DNA of 13,504 nucleotides from Trueperaceae bacterium (GCA_007128755.1 SKWV01000171.1:1-13504); one strand, 5' to 3'; counted from the stretch's first letter, positions 1 through 7,354 are shown. Notes: a model not told the origin generated them from the sequence alone. Numbers and translations: made by a program.

Positions 1-342
1 CGCTTCGGCTCCGCCGTCGGCGAGCTCGACGTCTGGTTCGGTCCCGCGATCCGTGGCCCGTGCTACCAGGTCGGCCCCGAGGTGATCGAGGCCGTCGCGG
101 CGGCCGGCGGCGACGCCCGAGCCTGGTGGCCCGATCCCGCGGTCCCGGATCGCTTCCGACTCGACGTCCCGGCGCTCGTGCGCGCGCAGCTGCAGGGAGC
201 GGGCGTGCCGGCGGCGCGCATCGCCGACTCGGGCGTGTGCACCCACTGCGACCCGCGCTGCTACTCGCACCGTCGCGATCGCGGCCGCACGGGGCGCCAT
301 TGGGCCGTGATCCGCGCGGCGGGGCACGACGCTCAGGGGTAG
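1..342 (+). CDS. pgeF: PgeF/YfiH (laccase-fold) family protein, C-terminal part
   Basis: Partial gene: reading frame 1 is open from the first base to a TAG at 340-342, giving 113 residues, and the 5' end lies outside the window. The visible part carries the family's late motifs: a glycine-proline stretch GPAIRGPCYQVGPEV (residues 14-28), then VCTHCDPRCYSHRRDRGRTG near the C-terminus, matching the usual C-T-x-C...S-x-R-R-D-x-x-x-x-G-R block of the DUF152/YfiH family. Members of this family are described as copper/zinc-dependent laccase-fold enzymes with purine-nucleoside phosphorolysis or peptidoglycan-editing activity. Which activity applies here cannot be told. The N-terminal metal-binding histidine region is not visible. 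The gene ends 8 bases before mazG, so it is probably the first visible member of the same operon. Confidence 0.85.
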   Translation, partial: RFGSAVGELDVWFGPAIRGPCYQVGPEVIEAVAAAGGDARAWWPDPAVPDRFRLDVPALVRAQLQGAGVPAARIADSGVCTHCDPRCYSHRRDRGRTGRHWAVIRAAGHDAQG

Positions 343-350
343 CATGGCCC

Positions 351-974
351 ATGCAGCGCTTGCTCGACATCATGCGGACCCTGCGGGCGCCCGACGGCTG
401 CCCCTGGGACCAGGAACAGACGCACGACAGCCTCCGGCCGCACCTCACGGAGGAGGCCGCCGAGGCGGTCGACGCACTCGCGACCGGCGACCCTCGGCTC
501 ATGGCCGACGAGCTGGGTGACGTGCTCCTGCAGATCGCGTTCCACGCGGTCATCGCCGAGGAGGCCGGCACCTTCGACTACGACGACATCGAACGCGCCA
601 TCGTCGACAAGCTGATCAGGCGCCACCCGCACGTGTTCGCCGACGTGCGCGTCGACGACGCCGCCGGCGTGCTGCGCAACTGGCAGGCCATCAAGGCCGA
701 GGAGCGCTCCGCAGCCGGGACGTCGGCGAGTGCCGGCGAGCGGGTGCCCCGGTCGCTGCCGGCGCTGCGCCGCGCGGCGGAGCTCGACCGCGCGCTCGAG
801 TGGGGGGTCGACCCCGATCTCCAGGCGCGCTCGCTGGGCGAGCTCGCCACCGACCCGGCGTCACTGGGGGCCGCGCTGCTCCACCTCGCCCAGGCCGCGC
901 GCCGCGCCGGGATCGATCCCGAACTGGCGCTGCGCGACCACCTCGAGGCGCGCGTCGGCCGCGAGGAGCCGTGA
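351..974 (+). CDS. mazG: MazG-family nucleoside triphosphate pyrophosphohydrolase
   Basis: A 207-residue protein that should hydrolyse (d)NTPs to NMP and pyrophosphate in the cytosol, as MazG does for damaged or excess nucleotides. The first domain is canonical: GCPWDQEQTHDSL at residues 16-28, the metal-binding EExxE at E34/E35/E38, and ExxD at E54/D57 (ADELGDVLLQIAFHA), then NWQAIKAEER near 110-119. The usual second MazG domain is reduced to about 75 residues. It keeps the LPALRRAAEL entry and the LGAALLHLAQAARRAGIDPELAL helix but shows no EExxE cluster. Two-domain MazG proteins are commonly near 260 residues. The start is ATG 351, the first in-frame ATG before the conserved domain. An in-frame extension back to 60 would overlap the preceding gene and looks like GC-driven open frame. 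AGGGG at 335-339 is a weak, distant ribosome-binding site. The stop overlaps the next start (GTGA). Confidence 0.93.
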   Translation: MQRLLDIMRTLRAPDGCPWDQEQTHDSLRPHLTEEAAEAVDALATGDPRLMADELGDVLLQIAFHAVIAEEAGTFDYDDIERAIVDKLIRRHPHVFADVRVDDAAGVLRNWQAIKAEERSAAGTSASAGERVPRSLPALRRAAELDRALEWGVDPDLQARSLGELATDPASLGAALLHLAQAARRAGIDPELALRDHLEARVGREEP

Positions 975-1564
975 CGGGAGCGGGAGACCGGTTGACGATC
1001 GACGACGTCCGCGCCGCGCTCGTCGTGGGGCCGCGCGAGGAGCTCGAGTGGGAAGGCTTCGGCCGGGCCGCGGTGCTCGTGCCGGTGCTGGACCGGGCCG
1101 ACGGACCGGCGCTGCTCTTCACCGTCCGGGCGAGCCACCTCGCGCGCCACGCGGGTCAGATCGCCTTCCCGGGGGGGCGGCAGGAGCCCGGCGAGGACGC
1201 CGTCGCGGCCGCGCTGCGGGAGACGCGCGAGGAGGTGGGGCTCGTCGTCCCGGGCGACGACGTCCTCGGCGCGCTCGACGACCACCCTTCGCCCTACGGG
1301 CTCATCGCGACGCCGGTGGTCGCGCGCGTGGTGTGGCCGGCCGTCCTCGAGCTGCAGGCCTCGGAGGTCGAGGCGACGTTCGTGGTGCCGCTCGAGGTGC
1401 TGCGCCGGACCACCCCCACCTGGGAGGACCGGGTGACGAACGGCATCGCGCGTCGGCTGCACCGCTACGACGTCGCCGGGCACAGCATCTGGGGCCTGAC
1501 CGGCAACGTCGTGCGCGACCTCCTGCTCCGCATCGAGGCCCCCGCGGCGACGGAGGCGCCGTGA
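971..1564 (+). CDS. NUDIX hydrolase, CoA pyrophosphatase type
   Basis: A 197-residue NUDIX protein. The NUDIX box spans residues 69-91 (G69 RQEPG E75 ... RETREEVGL), fitting G-x5-E-x7-R-E-x-x-E-E-x-G-U. It is preceded by the segment that marks the coenzyme-A-cleaving NUDIX subgroup: LLFTVRASHLARHAGQ at 48-63, then IAFPGG. Family knowledge predicts hydrolysis of CoA or acyl-CoA to 3',5'-ADP and (acyl) phosphopantetheine with Mg2+ or Mn2+; the substrate is inferred. The start is taken as GTG 971, which shares GTGA with the mazG stop, with GAGGAG at 963-968 very close upstream. TTG 992 with GGGAG at 982-986 is a reasonable alternative that would remove seven residues. The 3' end overlaps the next gene in the same GTGA manner, so the three genes are very likely co-translated. 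Confidence 0.92.
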   Translation: MTGAGDRLTIDDVRAALVVGPREELEWEGFGRAAVLVPVLDRADGPALLFTVRASHLARHAGQIAFPGGRQEPGEDAVAAALRETREEVGLVVPGDDVLGALDDHPSPYGLIATPVVARVVWPAVLELQASEVEATFVVPLEVLRRTTPTWEDRVTNGIARRLHRYDVAGHSIWGLTGNVVRDLLLRIEAPAATEAP

Positions 1565-3024
1565 AGCGTCGCGAGCTCCGCGTCCACGACGGCGCGCGTC
1601 AGCACGCGTTCGCGCCGGGGGCGTTGATCGAGAGCCTCCAGGCGGCCGGCGTCCCGACCGAGGAGGCCGTGCGCATCGTCCGCGACGTCGAGCGGCGGAT
1701 CCGCTCGGCGGGCGAGCAGTCGGTGCGCTCGAGCGTGCTGGTCGCGCGCCTCGTCGAGGAGGTCGGCGCGCGCGTCGGGCCCGGCGCCGCCGAGGCGCTG
1801 AGCCTGCAGACGCCGCCCTTCGAGACGGTCGAGGTCGAACGCGACGGTGAGACGTCTCCATTGGACCGGCGCACGCTGGCCGCCTCGATCGAACGCGCGG
1901 GGATCACCTTCAAGGAGGCCAATCTGCTGGCGCAGCAACTCGAGCGATCGTTGCGCGCCGAGGGCGTGCGGGTGGTCGCCGAGCGGGAGCTCGTCCACCG
2001 CACCGCGCTGGCGCTGGAGGCGCGTTTCGGCCGGGAGCTGATGCTCCGGTTCGAGGCCACCGTGGCGCGCTCGGCCGAGCTGCTCGTCACCGACGGCTCG
2101 AGCGGGCTGCCGTACTCACGCGGCATCCTCTCGCAGTCGCTGATGGGCATCGGGCTGAGTCCCGAGCGCTCGCACAACTACGCCAAGCGCATCGAGGGCG
2201 TGCTCTGGCGCAGCGGCGAAGAGCGGGTCACGCGCGCGCAGGTCCGCAACGCCGCCCATCGCGTGCTGGTGGAGGAGGCCGGCGAGGAGTACGCGCGCCG
2301 CTACCTGGTGATGCGCCGCGTGCGCGCCTCGGAGCGGCCGATCATCGTCGTGATCGGTGGGACGGCGGGCGTGGGCAAGTCGCGGCTGGCCGCGCAGATC
2401 GCCTATCGGCTCGGCATCGCGCGCGTGGTGTCGACCGACAGCGTCCGGCAGGCGCTCAGGTCGCTCATCAGCCCCGAGCTGAGTCCCGTCCTGCACTCCT
2501 CGAGCTTCACCGCCTGGCGGGCGGAGCTCCTGCCGCACGAGATCGAGCGCGTGAAGGCCAAGCGCAAGCGCGTGGTGCGCGGCTTCCAGACGCAGGTGCT
2601 CCAGCTCGCCACCGCCATCGACGCCATCATCGAGCGGCACCTGACCGAGGCGACCTCGTTGGTCATCGAGGGCATCCATCTGGTGCCCGGGCTGTCGCCC
2701 CGGGTCCGGACACCCGACGCGGTGGTGGTGGCGATGATGCTCGCCGTCCGCGACGAGGACGATCACCGCGAGCACTTCTCCCAGCGCGAGGGGCACACGG
2801 CGAGTCGACGACCGGCGACGCCGTACCTCGAGCACTTCGCCGAGATCCGCATGCTGCAGACGTTCATGAGCGCCCAGGCCGAGCGGGAGGCCGTGCCCGT
2901 GCTCGACATCAGCGACTTCGACAAGGCCGTCGATCGAGCCGTGGAGCTCGTCCTCGATACCGTGATGGAGGAACTCGGCGATGATGCCTTCGTCGCCCGG
3001 GGCGTCCCCACGGCACCGGGGTAG
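1561..3024 (+). CDS. 2-phosphoglycerate-kinase-like protein with triple ATP-cone-like N-terminus
   Basis: A 487-residue protein starting at GTG 1561, overlapping the NUDIX stop. Residues 17-80, 99-164 and 183-250 are three alignable repeats of about 65 residues. They share the pattern L-x-x-S-[LI]-x-x-x-G-[VIL]-x-x-[EK], then a long helix with a conserved E, G near the middle, and a closing amphipathic helix. This is the layout of ATP-cone nucleotide-binding domains. Residues 258-487 form a P-loop kinase domain: Walker A GGTAGVGKSR (266-275), a following STDSVRQALRSL segment (291-302), SLVIEGIHLVPG (366-377), then a basic SQREGHTASRR stretch (407-417). This arrangement matches archaeal 2-phosphoglycerate kinase, which makes 2,3-bisphosphoglycerate from 2-phosphoglycerate and ATP on the way to cyclic 2,3-DPG. 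Bacterial homologues are usually only annotated by similarity, so the substrate is uncertain. No cyclic-DPG synthetase is visible here. Confidence 0.82.
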   Translation: MKRRELRVHDGARQHAFAPGALIESLQAAGVPTEEAVRIVRDVERRIRSAGEQSVRSSVLVARLVEEVGARVGPGAAEALSLQTPPFETVEVERDGETSPLDRRTLAASIERAGITFKEANLLAQQLERSLRAEGVRVVAERELVHRTALALEARFGRELMLRFEATVARSAELLVTDGSSGLPYSRGILSQSLMGIGLSPERSHNYAKRIEGVLWRSGEERVTRAQVRNAAHRVLVEEAGEEYARRYLVMRRVRASERPIIVVIGGTAGVGKSRLAAQIAYRLGIARVVSTDSVRQALRSLISPELSPVLHSSSFTAWRAELLPHEIERVKAKRKRVVRGFQTQVLQLATAIDAIIERHLTEATSLVIEGIHLVPGLSPRVRTPDAVVVAMMLAVRDEDDHREHFSQREGHTASRRPATPYLEHFAEIRMLQTFMSAQAEREAVPVLDISDFDKAVDRAVELVLDTVMEELGDDAFVARGVPTAPG

Positions 3025-3095
3025 CGTGCGGCGGCGGCCGCTCCGAGTGTGGACGATGCCATCACGCTGCTCACGTCCGTCCACGTACACTTGCC

Positions 3096-3101
3096 GGGAG
3101 G
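3096..3101 (+). promoter_or_regulatory. Ribosome-binding site deciding the ABC ATPase start
   Basis: GGGAGG at 3096-3101, followed by AAA, lies ten bases before ATG 3112 and seven before the in-frame TTG 3109. It argues against the upstream in-frame GTG at 3049, which has no such site and would add residues that do not fit the family's N-terminus. Confidence 0.7.
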
Positions 3102-3111
3102 AAACACCTTG

Positions 3112-4134
3112 ATGCCCGCACCTGCCATCGAGACCACCAACCTGACGAAGCGGTACGGCGGCCGGCCCGTCGTGCAGGACTTCACCTTCTCCGTCGAACC
3201 GGGGCAGGTCTACGCCCTCGTGGGCCCCAACGGCGCGGGGAAGACGACCGTGATCCGGCTCGTGGCAGGGCTCGCGTTCCCCACCTCGGGCACCGTGCGG
3301 ATGCTGGGTACGAACCCGCACGAGCACCCCGAGATCCGCCGCAAGCTCGGCGCGGTCGTCGAGGCTCCCGCGGCGTTCTACCCGTACCTGTCGGGCCGCG
3401 CCAACCTCCGCCTCCACGGCCGGCTCGCCGGCGGCGTGCCCGAGTCGCGGATCGGCGAGGTGCTCCAGCAGATGGAGCTCGGCGCCGCAGCCGACCGCAA
3501 GGTCGGCATCTACAGCCTCGGCATGCGCCAGCGCCTCGGCGTGGCGGCGGCCCTGCTCACGCGACCCGAGATCCTGATCCTGGACGAACCCGCCAGCGGC
3601 ATGGACCCGCTCTCGCTCCACCTGGTGCACGGGGTCCTGCGCGACGCCGCCCGCGGAGGCACCGCCGTGCTGCTGTCGACCCACCACCTCGACGAGGTGG
3701 TCGCGTACTGCTCTCACGTCGGGATCCTCGAGGAGGGGATGCTCATCGACGAAGTCGACTTGGGCGAGCGCCGGGCGCGCTTCCGCGCGACCGTCAGCGA
3801 CGTGCACGCCGCCCGCATCGCGCTCGAGACCCAACCGTGGGTGCGCGAGGTCGCGGTGCGTGGGCGCGACGTGGTCTTCACGCTCGTCGACGAGGCCGCC
3901 ATCTTGCGCGTCGCGGCGACGATCGTGGACGCCGGCGTAAGCCTCCGTGAGCTGGGGAGCGACATCTTCGACCTGCGCTCGTACTACCGTGAGCGGGTCG
4001 AGGCGCAGCGCGCCAGCCGCACGGCCGGCGACGGTTCGCTGCGCATCGGCCGCGACGGCTCGTACGTCCCGCACCGCACCGATGAGCCGGACGCCGTGCC
4101 CGTGGCGGCGCCGCGACGGGAGGGGCCGGCATGA
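3112..4134 (+). CDS. ABC transporter ATP-binding protein (ABC-2/bacitracin-resistance type)
   Basis: A 340-residue nucleotide-binding subunit of an exporter working with the next gene's permease. Visible motifs: Walker A GPNGAGKT (38-45), Q-loop region with VVEAPAAFYPYLSG (82-95; Glu replaces Gln, as in many BcrA/CcmA-like ATPases), signature YSLGMRQ (134-140), Walker B ILILDEP (154-160) with catalytic E159, and switch histidine H191 in LSTHHLDE. After about residue 220 comes the regulatory C-terminal domain usual in this subfamily. It ends in a charged, disordered-looking tail (about 300-340). The substrate is unknown; relatives include lantibiotic/bacitracin and sodium exporters. It sits 87 bases after the 2PGK-like gene, so it may have its own promoter, although I see no convincing one. 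Its stop overlaps the permease start as ATGA at 4131-4134, showing translational coupling. Confidence 0.95.
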   Translation: MPAPAIETTNLTKRYGGRPVVQDFTFSVEPGQVYALVGPNGAGKTTVIRLVAGLAFPTSGTVRMLGTNPHEHPEIRRKLGAVVEAPAAFYPYLSGRANLRLHGRLAGGVPESRIGEVLQQMELGAAADRKVGIYSLGMRQRLGVAAALLTRPEILILDEPASGMDPLSLHLVHGVLRDAARGGTAVLLSTHHLDEVVAYCSHVGILEEGMLIDEVDLGERRARFRATVSDVHAARIALETQPWVREVAVRGRDVVFTLVDEAAILRVAATIVDAGVSLRELGSDIFDLRSYYRERVEAQRASRTAGDGSLRIGRDGSYVPHRTDEPDAVPVAAPRREGPA

Positions 4135-4904
4135 CCGAGCTGCTCCGCATGGAGTTCTCCAAGCTCGGCCGCTTGACCAGCGTGCGCTTCAGCTTGGTGG
4201 TGCTGGCGGTCTTCCCGGCGCTGTGGGCGTACGCGCCGGGCATCTTCGACGTGTACGGTTTCTTCCTCGTCTCCGGCTTCCAGGTGCCGGCGTTGTCGTT
4301 GCTGTCGTCGATGGAGTTCCTGCTGCCGCTGCTGATCGCCATCACGTGCGCGGAGCTGCTCGGCCTCGAGATCGTGCACGGCACCCTCCCGACGGTGCTC
4401 CTGCGGCCGATCACGCGCTCGCAGTGGCTGCTCGCCAAGGTGCTCGTCGCTTCGGTGTACCCGTTCCTGGCGCTCGGGTTCTTCCTCGTGGCGTCGCTCG
4501 TGGCGGGAGCCTTCTACGGCTACGGCCCCTTCGTCGGCGGCACGGGGCTCGGCCGCGAAGGGCTGCTCGGCTCGGGCCTGATGGAGCCGGGCGTGGCCGT
4601 CGTCGAGGTCGTGCGCGCCTACCTCGTGGCCGCCATCGCGCTCGTCCCCATCGGCCTGCTCGCGATCTTGTTCTCGGTCTTGTTCATGAATGCGGCCGGC
4701 GGAGCGCTCGCCACCCTCGCGACGCTCATCTTCATGCAGCTCCTGGTCGTCTTCCCGGGCATCGAGCCGTACCTGCTCACCACCCAGCTCACCGCCTACG
4801 TGCAGCCGGTCACGACGATCGGTTGGGTCGTCGCGCTCATCGCGTTCTACTGCGCGGCGTTCGCCGCCGTGTCGGTGGTCATCTTCGAGCGCAAGGATTT
4901 CTGA
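4131..4904 (+). CDS. ABC-2 type transporter permease
   Basis: A 257-residue integral membrane protein, start ATG 4131 overlapping the ATPase stop. Six hydrophobic segments are visible at about residues 20-37, 58-79, 104-127, 165-190, 195-215 and 233-252, the standard ABC-2 permease topology. The N-terminus MTELLRMEFSKLGR is the amphipathic cytoplasmic helix common in this family. The stretch GLEIVHGTLPTVLLRPITRS (78-97) is the typical coupling region seen in NatB/BcrB-like permeases, followed by WLLAKVL entering the third segment. It should form the membrane channel of an exporter with the preceding ATPase in the cytoplasmic membrane. The transported substrate cannot be deduced. The ending FERKDF is typical of the family. 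The next gene starts one base after the stop. Confidence 0.93.
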   Translation: MTELLRMEFSKLGRLTSVRFSLVVLAVFPALWAYAPGIFDVYGFFLVSGFQVPALSLLSSMEFLLPLLIAITCAELLGLEIVHGTLPTVLLRPITRSQWLLAKVLVASVYPFLALGFFLVASLVAGAFYGYGPFVGGTGLGREGLLGSGLMEPGVAVVEVVRAYLVAAIALVPIGLLAILFSVLFMNAAGGALATLATLIFMQLLVVFPGIEPYLLTTQLTAYVQPVTTIGWVVALIAFYCAAFAAVSVVIFERKDF

Positions 4905-4905
4905 C

Positions 4906-6276
4906 GTGGTGCGGCAGCCGCGCCGGCCTCGGTCGGCCGTTCGGCTCGCCGTGGCGACGTTGCTGGTCGCGCTGGCGAGCGCGGCGTCGGCGATCTCGTA
5001 CACCGTGCAGGTCATCGCGGTGTCCGATCAGGACGGCGCCATCGCCATCTACCGCGACCTCGCGCGCGAAGGCTTCCCCGGCTACGTGGTGCGCACGACG
5101 GGAGCGCACGGCGACGTCTACCGTGTGCGGGTGGGGGCGTTCGCGAACCGCGCCGCCGCGCTGCGCTACGCCGAGTCCATGCCCGACGTCGCGGGCTCGA
5201 GGCCGGTGCCGGCGCTGGCCGAGGCCATCCCCCAGGGGATCATGCCGCTCGCGCCTCGCCTGCTGTGGCAGCACGAGTGGTCGGGCGAGGAGGTGCAGCT
5301 CCTGCCCTGGCCCGGTGGCATCGCGGTGCGGGTGCAGCGCGCCGACCCGCTGCGCCAGGCCACGTATCACGTCTTCCAGGGCGGCGTCGAACGCGTCTTC
5401 GAGGCGTGGTCCGCCGTGCCGTTGGGGCGGCTCCCGCCGACCCCCGACACCGACCTGATCGGGGTGCCGATGGTCGACCTCACCACGCCCACGCCGGGCG
5501 CCGAGGCAGCCGACGAGGCGCACGACGCCCCGTCTCCGGAGGCGCCAGGCGACGAGGCCGACGCCGCGACGGAGGGGCCCGACACGGAGCCGCCCGACGC
5601 GGAGCCGGCCGCGCCGGAGCCCGCCGAGGAGGCCGCACCGGCGGACGACGAGACGACCACCGATCCCGGCGCGGCCGACGAACCGCCGGAAGACGCGGTC
5701 GGCTGGGAAGCCTACGTGGCGGCGCCCGACGACGACGCCGAGGTGGGCCTCGCGCTCCTGCGCGACCGGTCGCTCTGGCCGCCCTCGTGGCGAGAGGACG
5801 GCGAGGACGTGCGCGCCGCCTTCCGCGCGTCGCTCGAGACGATCGTGGCGCGCGCGCTCGACATCCCCGAGGAGGAGGTGCGGGCGCTGTCGTACCTGCC
5901 CGGAGGCGACCCGCCACCCTCGCTCATCGTGCTCGACGTCACCGATCCGAGTGGGCGCGACGCCGGCCTCCTCGTCGCGCTCGCGGACCCGCAGCGCGGC
6001 CTACGGCCGTCGGGTGCCCAGCTCGTCGAGCCGGAGGGCGCGCTCGAGGCGCTGCCGGTGTGGCCGTCGACACGGGTGCGGCCCGACGTCGATCCGGGCG
6101 AGAGCGTCGGTGGGCCGTCGTGGCTCGCGGCGGCCGATGACGGCTTCGTCCGACTCACGCTCCCGGACGGCGCGACGTGGCGCGCGGGGGTCGGATCGCC
6201 GCTGTGGAGCGACGGCACCGTGGTACTCGCGTGGGACGGCCGGCTGCTGCTGCTGTACGACTTCGTCCCCCGCTGA
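4906..6276 (+). CDS. Secreted SPOR-domain protein with acidic linker and unrecognised C-terminal domain
   Basis: A 456-residue protein; start GTG 4906 with AAGGA at 4893-4897, one base after the permease stop. Residues 1-29 look like a signal peptide: arginine-rich start, hydrophobic LAVATLLVALASAASA, cleavage expected after ASA. Residues about 31-95 are a SPOR domain (SYTVQVIAV ... GYVVRTTG ... VYRVRVGAFANRAAALRYAE), a fold that in other bacteria binds denuded glycan strands of septal peptidoglycan. Residues about 100-190 are a small beta-rich region. About 195-265 is a Glu/Asp/Ala/Pro-rich disordered linker. Residues about 266-456 form a C-terminal region I do not recognise, with a leucine-rich, beta-like ending LAWDGRLLLLYDFVPR. 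Co-transcription with an exporter suggests an envelope job, but no direct function can be assigned. Confidence 0.85.
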   Translation: MVRQPRRPRSAVRLAVATLLVALASAASAISYTVQVIAVSDQDGAIAIYRDLAREGFPGYVVRTTGAHGDVYRVRVGAFANRAAALRYAESMPDVAGSRPVPALAEAIPQGIMPLAPRLLWQHEWSGEEVQLLPWPGGIAVRVQRADPLRQATYHVFQGGVERVFEAWSAVPLGRLPPTPDTDLIGVPMVDLTTPTPGAEAADEAHDAPSPEAPGDEADAATEGPDTEPPDAEPAAPEPAEEAAPADDETTTDPGAADEPPEDAVGWEAYVAAPDDDAEVGLALLRDRSLWPPSWREDGEDVRAAFRASLETIVARALDIPEEEVRALSYLPGGDPPPSLIVLDVTDPSGRDAGLLVALADPQRGLRPSGAQLVEPEGALEALPVWPSTRVRPDVDPGESVGGPSWLAAADDGFVRLTLPDGATWRAGVGSPLWSDGTVVLAWDGRLLLLYDFVPR

Positions 6277-6330
6277 AGAGGCGCGCGGCCGTCGCCAGCT
6301 GGCGCGCGGGCGTCCCGCACGCGCTCGTGC

Positions 6331-7293
6331 TCAGGCGCCGACGGGCTCCGACTCCGCGACCTCGCGCGCCGCCAGCCACCGCTCCGCGGCCATGGCAGCT
6401 CGGGTGCCCGCCCCGACGCTGGTGGAGAGCTGACGGTAGACCTCGTCGCTGACGTCGCCAGCCGCGAAGATGCCCTCGACGTCGGTGAAGATCTCGTCGC
6501 GGACGTCGACGTAGCCGCTCTCGCGCAGCGTCACCACGCCCTTCAGGTAGTCGGTGTTCGGCAGGTGCCCGACGTAGATGAACACGCCGTCCGTCGGCAG
6601 CGTCTCGCGCTCGCCGGTCACGACGTGTCGGGTGCGCACGCCCGTCACCTGGCCCTCCTCGCCCAGCACCTCGTCGACGACCGTGTTCCAGAGCCAGTGC
6701 ATCTTCGGGTTCGCGAAGGCACGCTCCTGAGCCACCTTGTTCGCGCGCAGCTCGTCGCGTCGGTGGATCACCGTGACGCTGTCGGCGAACTTGGTCAGGA
6801 AGGCGCCCTCCTCGACCGCGGCGTCGCCGCCGCCGACGACGACCACGCGCTTGCCGCGGTAGAAGAACCCGTCGCAGGTGGCGCAGGTCGACACGCCGCG
6901 GCCGTAGAACTCGTCCTCGCCGGGCACGCCGAGGCGACGGGGCGTGGCCCCGGTCGCGACGATCACGGCCTTCGCCGAGTACGTCTGCTCGTAGCCGCGG
7001 ACGAGGAAGCGATCGCCCTCCTGCGACAGCGCGAGCACCTCGTCCATGACGAGGCGAGCGCCGAAGCGCTCGGCTTGGCGGACCATCCGCGCGGCGAGCT
7101 CGGGGCCGCCGATGGCCTCGTCGAAGCCCGGGTAGTTCTCGACCTCTTCGGTCTGCGCGATCTGACCGCCGGGCAGGCCCTTCTCGATGATGACGGTGTC
7201 GAGCTGTCCGCGGCCGGCGTAGATCCCCGCGGTCAGGCCGGCCGGGCCGCCGCCGATGATGACGATGTCTGTGTGGACGCTCTGGTCGGGCAT
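6331..7293 (-). CDS. trxB: Thioredoxin reductase (NADPH, FAD)
   Basis: A 320-residue flavoprotein that transfers electrons from NADPH through FAD and a redox-active disulfide to thioredoxin in the cytosol. Visible: FAD-binding GGGPAGLTAGIYAGR (14-28), ATG motif VATGATPRRLGVPGE (112-126), redox pair CATC (C137/C140, followed by DGFFY), NADPH-binding GGGDAA (154-159) and HRRDELRA (177-184), and the FAD-binding end GIFAAGDVSDEVYRQ (274-288). Length is normal. The start is ATG at 7293-7291, supported by GAGGGAG on the minus strand (7305-7299) five bases upstream. An ATG eight codons earlier (7317-7315) and longer in-frame starts lack such support. It is transcribed convergently with the SPOR gene, and its upstream region faces the LOV/GGDEF/EAL gene. 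No thioredoxin gene is in the window. Confidence 0.97.
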   Translation of the reverse strand: MPDQSVHTDIVIIGGGPAGLTAGIYAGRGQLDTVIIEKGLPGGQIAQTEEVENYPGFDEAIGGPELAARMVRQAERFGARLVMDEVLALSQEGDRFLVRGYEQTYSAKAVIVATGATPRRLGVPGEDEFYGRGVSTCATCDGFFYRGKRVVVVGGGDAAVEEGAFLTKFADSVTVIHRRDELRANKVAQERAFANPKMHWLWNTVVDEVLGEEGQVTGVRTRHVVTGERETLPTDGVFIYVGHLPNTDYLKGVVTLRESGYVDVRDEIFTDVEGIFAAGDVSDEVYRQLSTSVGAGTRAAMAAERWLAAREVAESEPVGA

Positions 7294-7298
7294 GATCA

Positions 7299-7305
7299 CT
7301 CCCTC
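7299..7305 (-). promoter_or_regulatory. Ribosome-binding site of trxB
   Basis: Read on the minus strand this is GAGGGAG, five bases before the ATG at 7293. It fixes the trxB start against several longer in-frame possibilities. Confidence 0.75.
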
Positions 7306-7343
7306 TGCTCGGACCATGCTAGCAGAGGAGCCTGGCGCCCCCC

Positions 7344-7349
7344 GGTCAA
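7344..7349 (-). promoter_or_regulatory. Possible -35 element of the trxB promoter
   Basis: On the minus strand the bases read TTGACC, five of six to the sigma-70 -35 consensus. It lies about 50 bases upstream of the trxB start and directly downstream of the ATACCC/GGGTAT inverted repeat. A matching -10 is poor: TCTGCT at 7326-7321 with 17-base spacing has only three consensus positions. The assignment is therefore tentative. Confidence 0.3.
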
Positions 7350-7354
7350 CTCGG

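Noticed and set aside
60..350. In-frame N-terminal extension of mazG giving a 304-residue protein
   Set aside because: The added residues are arginine/glycine-rich low-complexity sequence overlapping the pgeF 3' end in another frame. Conserved MazG sequence begins at ATG 351.
3025..3111. Promoter for the ABC operon with TACACT (3086-3091) as -10
   Set aside because: A start seven bases downstream would cut into the GGGAGG ribosome-binding site, and no -35 is present at the proper distance. The GTGGAC/GTCCAC inverted repeat (3049-3054, 3079-3084) is short with a 24-base loop.
2116..4074. Long open minus-strand frame opposite the 2PGK-like and ABC genes
   Set aside because: It crosses two well-supported genes and an intergenic gap, and its translation is His/Asp/Arg-rich with no motif. 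This is the usual antisense openness of very high-GC coding DNA.
5490..5700. Repetitive acidic segment in the SPOR protein as a possible DNA tandem repeat
   Set aside because: It is compositionally biased coding sequence (Glu/Asp/Ala/Pro linker) without a fixed repeat unit.
6277..6330. Intrinsic terminator between the convergent SPOR gene and trxB
   Set aside because: The region has a perfect 12-base palindrome CGCCAGCTGGCG (6293-6304) and flanking GCGCGC copies, but no loop of suitable size and no T tract on either strand, so I cannot support a terminator.
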